DNA of 7,454 nucleotides from contig CAJUFW010000083.1 of NCBI GenBank assembly GCA_910585655.1, positions 1 to 7,454 on the forward strand, in the 5' to 3' direction. The position numbers were made by a program, and so were the translations under genes. The first letter of the stretch is position 1; each line of letters opens with the position of its first letter. Shown piece after piece: positions 1 through 5,134 of the stretch. The DNA comes from an uncultured Lachnospiraceae bacterium. GTDB taxonomy: Bacteria; Bacillota_A; Clostridia; Lachnospirales; Lachnospiraceae. A model generated the notes under the pieces. That model had not been told where the DNA came from and searched no databases. It saw only the letters and a list, made by a program, of their open reading frames with translations.

Positions 1-11
1 GCATTTCAAGA

Positions 12-43
12 ATCATTATTAGGTTTAGCCGCCTAATAATGAT
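12..43. repeat. 12-bp perfect inverted repeat, 8-nt loop
   Basis: ATCATTATTAGG (12-23) is perfectly inverted as CCTAATAATGAT (32-43) around an 8-nt loop. It lies where the reading frame of the anti-sigma remnant stops (stop codon at 25-27, inside the loop). Neither strand has a T-run directly after the stem, and the stem is AT-rich, so it is a poor intrinsic terminator. It may be a decayed terminator, a protein-binding palindrome, or the edge of whatever deletion or insertion truncated the gene. The structure is directly visible; its role is unknown. Confidence 0.6.
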
Positions 44-162
44 ATCTTAAGCGATCCCATAAGATTTTTCAAGGCATAGTACCCGCGTTTATGTTCATTT
101 TTCTCAAACTTCTTTTCCTGCACGATATTCATTTGTCAATTTTCGGTTAGAATTTCATTCAT
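25..162 (-). pseudogene. Remnant of anti-sigma factor gene (DUF4179-like N-terminus), frameshifted and truncated
   Basis: An ATG at 162-160 overlaps the stop of the upstream sigma remnant (TGA at 157-155), the usual coupled layout of ECF sigma and anti-sigma genes. The frame reads MNEILTEN and stops at 138-136. A neighbouring frame continues with KLTNEYRA. A third open piece, from ATG 132-130 to the stop at 27-25 (35 codons), contains KKFEKNEHKRGYYALKNLMG, which resembles the basic, YYAL-containing segment before the membrane helix of clostridial DUF4179 anti-sigma proteins. Joining the pieces gives a plausible N-terminus lacking about 25 middle residues. The membrane and extracellular parts are absent. 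The family assignment comes from remembered motif resemblance, not a search. The 35-codon piece is unlikely to be a functional small protein. Confidence 0.5.
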
Positions 163-588
163 ATCCATACTCCCTCATTTTCTCTTCTATTTTCAATTTC
201 GCACGATACAATCTTTGGTTTACTGTTTTCACTGGAATTTTTAATAACTTTGCAATTTATTTTGGTTTCAATTCAGAAGCATAACGCATTAGATACACTT
301 CTCTTTGTATATCAGGTAATTCCTGCAAACACTTATACAATAAAGCAAATATTTCGTGTTGAATACTTTTCTGTTCCCGATCTTCAAAAGAAATGACATT
401 CCTGATTATTTCCCGTGCCAAATAATCATTTTATTTCGTACTACTGCATCTTCTGCAACAAAAATGGAGACTCCCTCTATACGACTCTTGGCATATTTTA
501 ATAATCCTTCCACTTCTTGAATATAAATTTCCTCAAATTTTTTCTTTTCCTTTGGTGATTCTAAAATCACCAGACAAACTGATAACAT
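155..588 (-). pseudogene. Decayed ECF-type (sigma-70 family) RNA polymerase sigma factor gene
   Basis: From ATG 588-586 (AGGA about 8 nt upstream) the frame reads MLSVCLVILESPKEKKKFEE and continues to AEDAV, typical of the start of sigma region 2 in small clostridial sigma factors. It shifts out of frame and stops at 406-408. The next frame, from about 418, carries a region 4-like segment: CLQELPDIQREVYLMRY, then an in-frame TAA at 259-257, then IAKLLKIPVKTVNQRLYRAK, which fits the sigma4 helix-turn-helix, and a natural end at 157-155. The TAA sits where sigma4 usually has Glu (KxIA context), one base change from GAA. Most of region 2 after AEDAV, about 50-60 residues including the -10 recognition part, is missing. 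With a deletion, a frameshift and a nonsense codon it cannot make a functional sigma factor. No promoter is evident; the glyS terminator abuts the 5' end. Confidence 0.8.
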
Positions 589-601
589 AAGAGTTTTCCT
601 A

Positions 602-650
602 TTTAAAAACAATATTGCCCTGACACGATATTTTTTCCTGCCAGGGCAAT
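602..650 (-). terminator. Intrinsic terminator of glyS
   Basis: On the minus strand, ATTGCCCTG (650-642) pairs perfectly with CAGGGCAAT (622-614) across a 19-nt loop, followed at once by a T-rich tract (TTGTTTTT, 612-605). It begins 21 nt after the glyS stop codon. This is a standard rho-independent terminator for the glyS transcript, and it separates glyS from the sigma factor remnant. Confidence 0.85.
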
Positions 651-671
651 CACTCTACCATCTATTCCTTT

Positions 672-2069
672 TTAAAATGCCAGCTTCTCCTCCAAATATG
701 CCCGGAGTTCGTCGATTTTTACCCGCTCCTGCTCCATCGAATCACGATCACGCACGGTCACGCAGCCGTCTGTTTCGGAATCAAAATCATAGGTGACGCA
801 AAACGGCGTGCCGATTTCATCCTGACGGCGGTAACGTTTCCCGATATTCCCACGGTCGTCATATTCGCAGTTCCAATATTTGGATAAGTCCGCATAAATC
901 TTCTCTGCCCCTTCGCCCAGCTTTTTTGAGAGCGGCAGCACACCAACCTTAACCGGAGCCAACGCCGGATGGAAGTGCATCACGTTTCGGATATCCGGAG
1001 CTTCCTCCGTCCCGATGTTTTCCTCCTCATAAGCTGCGCACAGGAAAGCCAGCGTCACACGGTCAGCCCCCAGCGACGGCTCTACGACATACGGAATGTA
1101 TTTTTCTTTTTTCTCATCATCAAAATATTCCATCGGTTCCCCGGACACATTCTGGTGCTGCGTCAAATCGTAATCCGTCCGGTCGGCGATCCCCCAAAGC
1201 TCACCCCAGCCAAATGGGAATAAAAATTCGATATCGGTCGTCCCTTTGGAATAGAAGCTAAGCTCCTCCGGCTCATGGTCACGCAGGCGGATTTCCTCCT
1301 CTTTTAAGCCTAACGCCAGTAGCCAGTCACGGCAGAAGCCACGCCAATACTGGAACCATTCCAAATCGGTGCCAGGCTCACAGAAAAATTCCAGCTCCAT
1401 CTGCTCAAACTCCCGAATACGGAAAATAAAGTTCCCTGGCGTAATCTCGTTACGGAAAGATTTTCCAATCTGACCGATACCAAACGGAATTTTCTTCCGG
1501 GAAGTACGCTGAACATTTTTAAAATTGACAAAAATACCCTGTGCCGTCTCCGGACGCAGGTATACCACGCTTTTGGAATCCTCCGTCACGCCCTGAAACG
1601 TCTTATACATCAGGTTGAACTGACGGATATCAGTAAAATTATGCTTGCCACAGCTCGGGCAGGCAATGTTCTTTTCCTTGATATAGTCCTGCATCTGCTC
1701 CTGGCTCCAGGCATCGATCGAACCGTCCGGCGTGATACCGTTTTCTTCCATATAATCTTCAATCAGCTTATCGGCACGAAACCGCTCATGACATTCCTTA
1801 CAATCCATCAGCGGATCGGAAAAACCGCCCAGATGCCCGGACGCTACCCAGACCTGCGGATTCATCAGGATTGCACTGTCCAATCCTACGTTATATGGGC
1901 TTTCCTGGACAAACTTCTTCCACCAGGCTTTTTTTACATTATTTTTTAACTCTACACCAAGCGGACCGTAGTCCCAGGAGTTTGCCAGACCGCCGTAAAT
2001 CTCCGAGCCAGGATATACAAACCCCCTCGCCTTAGCCAACGCCACAATTTTCTCCATTGTCTTTTCCAT
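672..2069 (-). CDS. glyS: Glycyl-tRNA synthetase, single-chain alpha2 type (GlyRS)
   Basis: Charges tRNA-Gly with glycine in the cytoplasm as a homodimeric class II aminoacyl-tRNA synthetase. The protein is 465 residues from the start chosen here, normal for the alpha2 family, and starts MEKTMEKIVALAKARGFVYP. Visible features: a zinc-type insert with Cys pairs at about 90/93 (CKEC) and 137/140 (CPSC); the RPETAQG segment at about 172-178; class II motif 2 around 205-228 (FRNEITPG...RIREFEQMELEFF); motif 3 around 330-343 (EPSLGADR); and a C-terminal anticodon-binding domain from about residue 366 (HPALAPVKVGVLPL). ATG 2069-2067 is preferred over ATG 2075-2073 because AGGAGG lies 8 nt from the former but only 2 nt from the latter. 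It sits where Bacillus has two-gene glyQ-glyS, but this enzyme is the unrelated-architecture single-chain form. No T-box is seen upstream. An intrinsic terminator follows. Confidence 0.97.
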   Translation of the reverse strand: MEKTMEKIVALAKARGFVYPGSEIYGGLANSWDYGPLGVELKNNVKKAWWKKFVQESPYNVGLDSAILMNPQVWVASGHLGGFSDPLMDCKECHERFRADKLIEDYMEENGITPDGSIDAWSQEQMQDYIKEKNIACPSCGKHNFTDIRQFNLMYKTFQGVTEDSKSVVYLRPETAQGIFVNFKNVQRTSRKKIPFGIGQIGKSFRNEITPGNFIFRIREFEQMELEFFCEPGTDLEWFQYWRGFCRDWLLALGLKEEEIRLRDHEPEELSFYSKGTTDIEFLFPFGWGELWGIADRTDYDLTQHQNVSGEPMEYFDDEKKEKYIPYVVEPSLGADRVTLAFLCAAYEEENIGTEEAPDIRNVMHFHPALAPVKVGVLPLSKKLGEGAEKIYADLSKYWNCEYDDRGNIGKRYRRQDEIGTPFCVTYDFDSETDGCVTVRDRDSMEQERVKIDELRAYLEEKLAF

Positions 2070-2077
2070 ATACATAT

Positions 2078-2083
2078 CCTCCT
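2078..2083 (-). promoter_or_regulatory. Ribosome binding site deciding the glyS start
   Basis: A perfect AGGAGG on the minus strand lies 8 nt before ATG 2069-2067 and only 2 nt before the in-frame ATG 2075-2073. The spacing favours the downstream start, two codons shorter, which also matches the usual MEKTMEK-like beginning of clostridial GlyRS. The site begins 12 nt after the base of the hairpin at 2096-2188. Confidence 0.75.
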
Positions 2084-2084
2084 A

Positions 2085-2259
2085 TTTTAAGTCCCGCAAA
2101 CATTTCATCCGGACACACCAGGGGGAGAAAATTTCGGCTGCAAAGTGCCGCATCCGCAATTTCTCCCGTGTCCTACTGAAATGTTTGCTGTTTTAGCTTT
2201 CTTTTTTAGTCCCGCCAACATTCTATCCGGAATGTTTGCTGTTTTAACTCTCTTTTTTA
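2085..2259 (-). repeat. Imperfect tandem duplication: lipoprotein 3' end plus hairpin unit
   Basis: Two head-to-tail units fill the lipoprotein-glyS gap. Both begin on the minus strand with a 29-nt block (2259-2231 and 2208-2180) differing at two positions. In both, this block reads Lys-Lys-Glu-Ser-stop, so the second is a copy of the lipoprotein's last codons. Both end with a CCGGAT-RAATGTT-GCGGGACT block (2229-2209 and 2112-2091). Unit 1 is 51 nt and has only a 7-bp hairpin (2217-2223 with 2230-2236). Unit 2 is longer because it carries about 60 extra nt of nested inverted repeat. The simplest reading is a tandem duplication followed by loss of the core in unit 1 or its insertion in unit 2. 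Confidence 0.75.
2096..2188. repeat. Long interrupted inverted repeat (hairpin) in the glyS leader
   Basis: Nested complementary arms: GCAAACATTTCA (2096-2107) with TGAAATGTTTGC (2177-2188), 12 bp perfect; GGACAC (2111-2116) with GTGTCC (2168-2173); GGGAGAAA (2123-2130) with TTTCTCCC (2160-2167); and an inner CGGC (2135-2138) with GCCG (2147-2150). Only small bulges separate them, so the 93 nt could fold into one long rod. On the minus strand it would lie in the glyS leader, 12 nt before the Shine-Dalgarno, with no U-run after it, so it is not a standard terminator in that direction. On the plus strand it is followed by a T-rich stretch, but no plus-strand gene is present. It could be an mRNA stability or processing element, or a small palindromic MITE-like element. 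Confidence 0.7.
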
Positions 2260-2873
2260 TACACAATCACAGCTTCGGTGCCTTCTGGTACAGTCAGTGT
2301 ATGGCTGTCGGTCAGGCTGCCTTCGCTGTAGTAGAGGACATTGCCGGAAGTCTGTACTTCGATCGGTCCCTGAATTACAGCGATGCCCTGGTTCTTATCG
2401 CTTAGGATCTCACTGCCGTTTTTCTCTGCCTTCTTTTTCACATCATAAAAGCTCAAGCTTCCATAACGCTCCTTTGCCGTATCTGCACTGACCGATTCTG
2501 CCAGCATAGATGCGGTATCCTTGCCAAAATCGGCGTTGAACGTAGAATAAGCAGCTATGTCCTGGTAGGTCAAAATCGCATAGACTTTTCCACCTGTCGC
2601 CCGTAGCTGCGTCAGCTTGATATCAGTTCCGTTGGATTCATTATAGGCAGCAATCATTTCGTCCATAAAAGAACGAAGTTCTGATTCTTTGTAATAGGAT
2701 TTCCCAAATTCCTCTACATAAGCGGATTGTACTGTCCCGTCTGCACGCAGGTAAAGCGTCTCTACCTGAATTTCCTCTGCCAGCAAGTTTTCCGGCGCCA
2801 CAGGATCTTTCTCACATCCGGCCATCAGAAAAACCGACAGAAACAGGATAGCCAATACTCCCTTTGTTTTCAT
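2244..2873 (-). CDS. Predicted lipoprotein of unknown function
   Basis: A 209-residue protein, family not recognised. It starts MKTKGVLAILFLSVFLMAGC: a short basic N-terminus, a hydrophobic core and an LMAGC lipobox, so cleavage before Cys20 and lipid anchoring on the outer face of the membrane are predicted. The mature part is acidic to mixed and soluble-looking, with no further membrane segment and no metal or catalytic motif I can name. It includes an alpha-helical stretch rich in Glu, Ser and Tyr (about 60-85) and ends in a probable beta-rich part (VQTSGNVLYYSEGSL...AVIVYKKES). Translation signals are good: GGGAGG (2882-2887) lies 8 nt before ATG 2873-2871. It has its own strong promoter, so it need not depend on the recO operon. 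Its last codons are duplicated downstream of its stop. The gene is well formed; only the role is unknown. Confidence 0.85.
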   Translation of the reverse strand: MKTKGVLAILFLSVFLMAGCEKDPVAPENLLAEEIQVETLYLRADGTVQSAYVEEFGKSYYKESELRSFMDEMIAAYNESNGTDIKLTQLRATGGKVYAILTYQDIAAYSTFNADFGKDTASMLAESVSADTAKERYGSLSFYDVKKKAEKNGSEILSDKNQGIAVIQGPIEVQTSGNVLYYSEGSLTDSHTLTVPEGTEAVIVYKKES

Positions 2874-2944
2874 GCTTTTAGCCTCCCTTTACTCTCCATT
2901 CTTTCATAACAGCCAAAGTGCTGCTGGCCGCTACGCTATCTCCT

Positions 2945-2973
2945 ATTGTAACCAGAAAGAACATTTATTTCAA
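2945..2973 (-). promoter_or_regulatory. Sigma-A-type promoter for the lipoprotein gene
   Basis: On the minus strand, TTGAAA (2973-2968) and TACAAT (2950-2945) are separated by exactly 17 nt, each matching the sigma-70/sigma-A consensus at 5 of 6 positions or nearly so. Transcription would start near 2938, giving a leader of about 65 nt before the lipoprotein ATG. The promoter lies in the gap after recO. No terminator with a U-tract is visible after the recO stop, so read-through from recO may also occur. The same transcript could continue into glyS, since no clear terminator separates the lipoprotein gene from glyS. Confidence 0.75.
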
Positions 2974-3014
2974 GTTTTTTTTCAGGTTATCTTCATAATC
3001 CTGCAAAGCAGAGT

Positions 3015-3758
3015 TCACAGCAGATCCAAAGAATGGAATACACCGTCTATATTTCTTTGATAATACTGCTTTGCCAGACGCCCAATCTCCTGCTTCGCTG
3101 CTTCCGTCAGCGTAAAGGTGTAAAGCTTTTCCACCGGAACGGCTGCAATATAACGTAAGGCATACAAAGCTGTAGGAGAAAGCGAACGACGATCCGAATA
3201 ACGGGAAGCACAATCCGGACAAACGACTCCCCCTGCCTGAATACTGAAGGCTCCCGTTTCTTCCTTCAAAGAACAGCCGCAGGCGGCGCAGGCAGAACAT
3301 AACGGCATGACACCTTCAACACCCAGTATTTTCCATTCAAATATGTAACGGATTAAATCGGCATCCAACCCCTCCCGGTGACTCATCAACGCCCGGAAGG
3401 ACTGGTACAACAGTTTAAGCAACTCCGTACCGTCCAGGTTTTCTCTGGCAAAATAGTCTGCCAGTTCCAAAAAATAAAAGCCATAGTAAACGCGATCCAA
3501 ATCCTGGCGCAGATTTAAAAAATAGTTCTCTACCTGGGCGCCTGCCAGGTTATAGGCAGATTTCCCGGCATACAGCCCGAATGTGCCGAAGGTAAAAGGC
3601 TGGGAGGCTGCCAGAAGCGTACTGTTTTGTCTCCTTGCGCCTCTGGCAAAGGCATGGATTTTACCCAGCTCCTTTGTTAAAATAACCAGCCGTTTATCAT
3701 ATTCTCCTATGGGGATGGACGAAATCACCATCCCCGTCACCTTTATTTCCTCCCTCAT
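3015..3758 (-). CDS. recO: DNA repair protein RecO
   Basis: RecO acts in the RecFOR pathway, helping load RecA on SSB-coated single-stranded DNA and annealing complementary strands during gap repair. The protein is 247 residues, the usual length. The N-terminal OB-fold is recognisable from VTGMVISSIPIGEYDKRLVI through the basic FARGARR segment (about 7-43). The middle is helical (YYGFYFLELADYFA, about 91-104). A zinc-binding cysteine cluster follows: C154, C157, C160, C162 and the CPDC pair C180/C183, with GG before the last pair as in other Firmicute RecO proteins. The start at 3758 keeps the first OB strand; an internal ATG (3731-3729, after AAGGTG) is possible but would remove it. The GGGGGA ribosome site is 10 nt from this ATG, longer than usual. 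The gene follows the YqzL-like gene by 41 nt, the conserved era-recO setting. Confidence 0.95.
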   Translation of the reverse strand: MREEIKVTGMVISSIPIGEYDKRLVILTKELGKIHAFARGARRQNSTLLAASQPFTFGTFGLYAGKSAYNLAGAQVENYFLNLRQDLDRVYYGFYFLELADYFARENLDGTELLKLLYQSFRALMSHREGLDADLIRYIFEWKILGVEGVMPLCSACAACGCSLKEETGAFSIQAGGVVCPDCASRYSDRRSLSPTALYALRYIAAVPVEKLYTFTLTEAAKQEIGRLAKQYYQRNIDGVFHSLDLL

Positions 3759-3799
3759 TGCATAGATTTCCCCCTTTTATTAGGATGAGTTTCGCCAAG

Positions 3800-4111
3800 C
3801 TACGGATTCGGATCGCCGTTCTCCTGCTTTTTCGCCTCCTCACGTAAACCGGAGAGCAGCACCAGTCCAATCGAAGAAGGCTGCCCCATCGCGGCTGATG
3901 CGCCGGATAGAAGCGCGTAATCGGAGGAAAGCGGCACTACGTTTGACATTGCAGAGGTTGCCAATGCCGCGCGCATTGTCGTCTGCTCCGGGATATCGCC
4001 GTCCTCTGCAATCCCTGCTGCCAGCTCGTCCCTGGCACATGCCGCATAATGTAAATAATCGCTGACAGAACCCGACCGTTCAAATGCTTTCCAATAATCC
4101 TGATATTCCAT
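3800..4111 (-). CDS. Small protein with YqzL-like N-terminus and unrelated C-terminal tail
   Basis: A 103-residue protein between era and recO. The first 25 or so residues (MEYQDYWKAFERSGSVSDYL) match the pattern of YqzL, a small uncharacterised Firmicute protein (W-K-x-F-x-x-S/T-G-x-x-x-x-Y-L), and yqzL occupies this same era-recO slot in Bacillus. YqzL is normally about 45-50 residues; here a further ~75 residues follow, rich in Ala, Ser, Gly and Leu (TTMRAALATSAMSNVVPLSS ... SSIGLVLLSGLREEAKKQ). These show no signal peptide, clear membrane helix or known motif. The start at ATG 4111-4109 is set by AGGAGG six nt upstream (4118-4123). An in-frame upstream extension into era is not credible as coding. 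The function of the family is unknown to me; I infer only that it is co-expressed with era and recO. Confidence 0.75.
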   Translation of the reverse strand: MEYQDYWKAFERSGSVSDYLHYAACARDELAAGIAEDGDIPEQTTMRAALATSAMSNVVPLSSDYALLSGASAAMGQPSSIGLVLLSGLREEAKKQENGDPNP

Positions 4112-4117
4112 CTTGCA

Positions 4118-4139
4118 CCTCCTATGTTTTCTCATAGGA
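4118..4139 (-). promoter_or_regulatory. Ribosome binding site overlapped by a small hairpin (YqzL-like gene)
   Basis: The minus-strand AGGAGG (4123-4118), six nt before ATG 4111-4109, shares four bases with the 3' arm of a perfect 7-bp hairpin: TCCTATG (4139-4133), loop AGAAAA, CATAGGA (4126-4120). If folded in the mRNA it would partly mask the ribosome site. The sequence is directly visible; any effect on translation is inferred. Confidence 0.55.
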
Positions 4140-4163
4140 TTTCCAAAATGGCTTCTGCTTATT

Positions 4164-5108
4164 CTAAGATTCCTCCTGTCTGTCATAGCCGAAATTTTTC
4201 ATATAAAAATCACTGTCCCGCCAGTTCTTTTTTACCTTTACCCAAAGGTTTAAATACACCTTCATATCCAGCAAGGCTTCGATTTCTTCCCTGGCGCCCG
4301 TACCGATTTTTTTTAACATCGTCCCCTGCTTGCCGATGATCATCCCCTTATGGGACTCTTTTTCACAGACAATGGTCGCTTCAATCACCATCTTCATTTT
4401 ATGGCTGTGGCGTTTGGAGGTATCCTTTTCCTCCTTCATGCTTTCGATTGCTACTGCAATTCCATGAGGAATCTCCTCATCTAACAGCTTTAAGGCATAT
4501 TCTCTAATAAGTTCTGCCACAATCTGACGCTCCGGCTGATCGGTGATGACGGATTCCTCATAAAACTGCGGTCCCTCTGGTAAATAGTTAAAAATCGTCT
4601 TTAATAATTCCTCTTTATTTTCCCCGGTCAACGCTGATACCGGAACAATTTCCGCATACCTGCATACTTTTTGGTACGCTGCGATCACCTCTAGCAGCTC
4701 TTCCCGTTTGCTCCGATCAATTTTGTTGATCACCAAAATCACCGGCGTCTGCGTTTTTGCAAGCTGTTCTGCAATATGCTGTTCCCCGGCTCCAATATAA
4801 GTAGTCGGTTCAACCAGCCATAAAATCACGTCTACTTCGTTTAAGGTACGCTCTGCCACATTGACCATATATTCACCCAGACGATTTTTCGCCTTATGGA
4901 TCCCCGGCGTATCCAAAAATACGATCTGCCCTTCCTCTGTCGTATAAACCGTCTGAATCCGGTTCCTTGTCGTCTGCGGCTTCTCCGATGTAATGGCAAT
5001 CTTCTGCCCAATCAGCTGATTCATTAAAGTAGATTTCCCTACGTTCGGTCTTCCGATTAGGGTTACAAACCCTGACCGGAAAACCGTTCTCTTTTCCTCT
5101 TTTTCCAT
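4164..5108 (-). CDS. era: GTPase Era
   Basis: Era is an essential GTPase that binds the 3' end of 16S rRNA and helps 30S subunit maturation, linking it to growth and cell division. The protein is 314 residues, slightly above the usual ~300. All GTPase motifs are present: G1 GRPNVGKS (19-26), a G2 switch region with TTRNR (46-50), G3 DTPG (66-69), G4 NKID (128-131) and G5 SAL (158-160). The C-terminal KH domain follows, with GKQGTMLKKIG at 259-269 as the RNA-binding GxxG-type loop, and ends with the typical LxLWVKVKKNWRD stretch. The start at 5108 is preceded by a purine-rich ribosome site (AGGAAAGGG, ending 5 nt before ATG). It begins only 26 nt after the M16 peptidase stop and is 52 nt before the YqzL-like gene, so it is probably in one operon with both. 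Confidence 0.98.
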   Translation of the reverse strand: MEKEEKRTVFRSGFVTLIGRPNVGKSTLMNQLIGQKIAITSEKPQTTRNRIQTVYTTEEGQIVFLDTPGIHKAKNRLGEYMVNVAERTLNEVDVILWLVEPTTYIGAGEQHIAEQLAKTQTPVILVINKIDRSKREELLEVIAAYQKVCRYAEIVPVSALTGENKEELLKTIFNYLPEGPQFYEESVITDQPERQIVAELIREYALKLLDEEIPHGIAVAIESMKEEKDTSKRHSHKMKMVIEATIVCEKESHKGMIIGKQGTMLKKIGTGAREEIEALLDMKVYLNLWVKVKKNWRDSDFYMKNFGYDRQEES

Positions 5109-5134
5109 CCTTTCCCTTTCCTAAAATGTTTTTA

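Noticed and set aside
25..132. A genuine 35-residue small protein
   Set aside because: It has no good ribosome site, and its sequence fits a fragment of the anti-sigma protein aligned behind the sigma remnant.
1..660. Insertion sequence or CRISPR array in the AT-rich end of the window
   Set aside because: No transposase motifs, no terminal inverted repeat pair flanked by target duplications, and no regularly spaced repeats; the content is explained by the sigma/anti-sigma remnants and the glyS terminator.
2190..2218. Possible glyS promoter TTGGCG (2218-2213), 17 nt, TAAAAC (2195-2190) on the minus strand
   Set aside because: Spacing is right but each box matches the consensus at only about 4 of 6 positions in AT-rich repeat DNA, and it would be partly copied from the duplication; too weak to annotate.
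2076..2243. T-box riboswitch controlling glyS
   Set aside because: Many Firmicute glyS genes have one, but no T-box core (a GGTGGNACCGCG-like motif) or terminator/antiterminator pair is present, and the ~170-nt gap is filled by the duplicated hairpin units.
2145..2405. Plus-strand ORF with hydrophobic, internally repeated N-terminus
   Set aside because: It is antisense to the lipoprotein 3' end and spacer; the internal repeat and hydrophobicity come from the duplicated T-rich block. No ribosome site supports it.
2965..3300. Minus-strand 111-codon ORF overlapping the recO 3' end
   Set aside because: It is a shifted-frame shadow of recO's cysteine-rich and C-terminal parts, with no family resemblance or ribosome site.
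4112..4186. Upstream in-frame extension of the YqzL-like gene into the era end
   Set aside because: The extra residues are Arg/Lys-rich translated spacer overlapping the era 3' end, and AGGAGG with six-nt spacing clearly sets the start at 4111.
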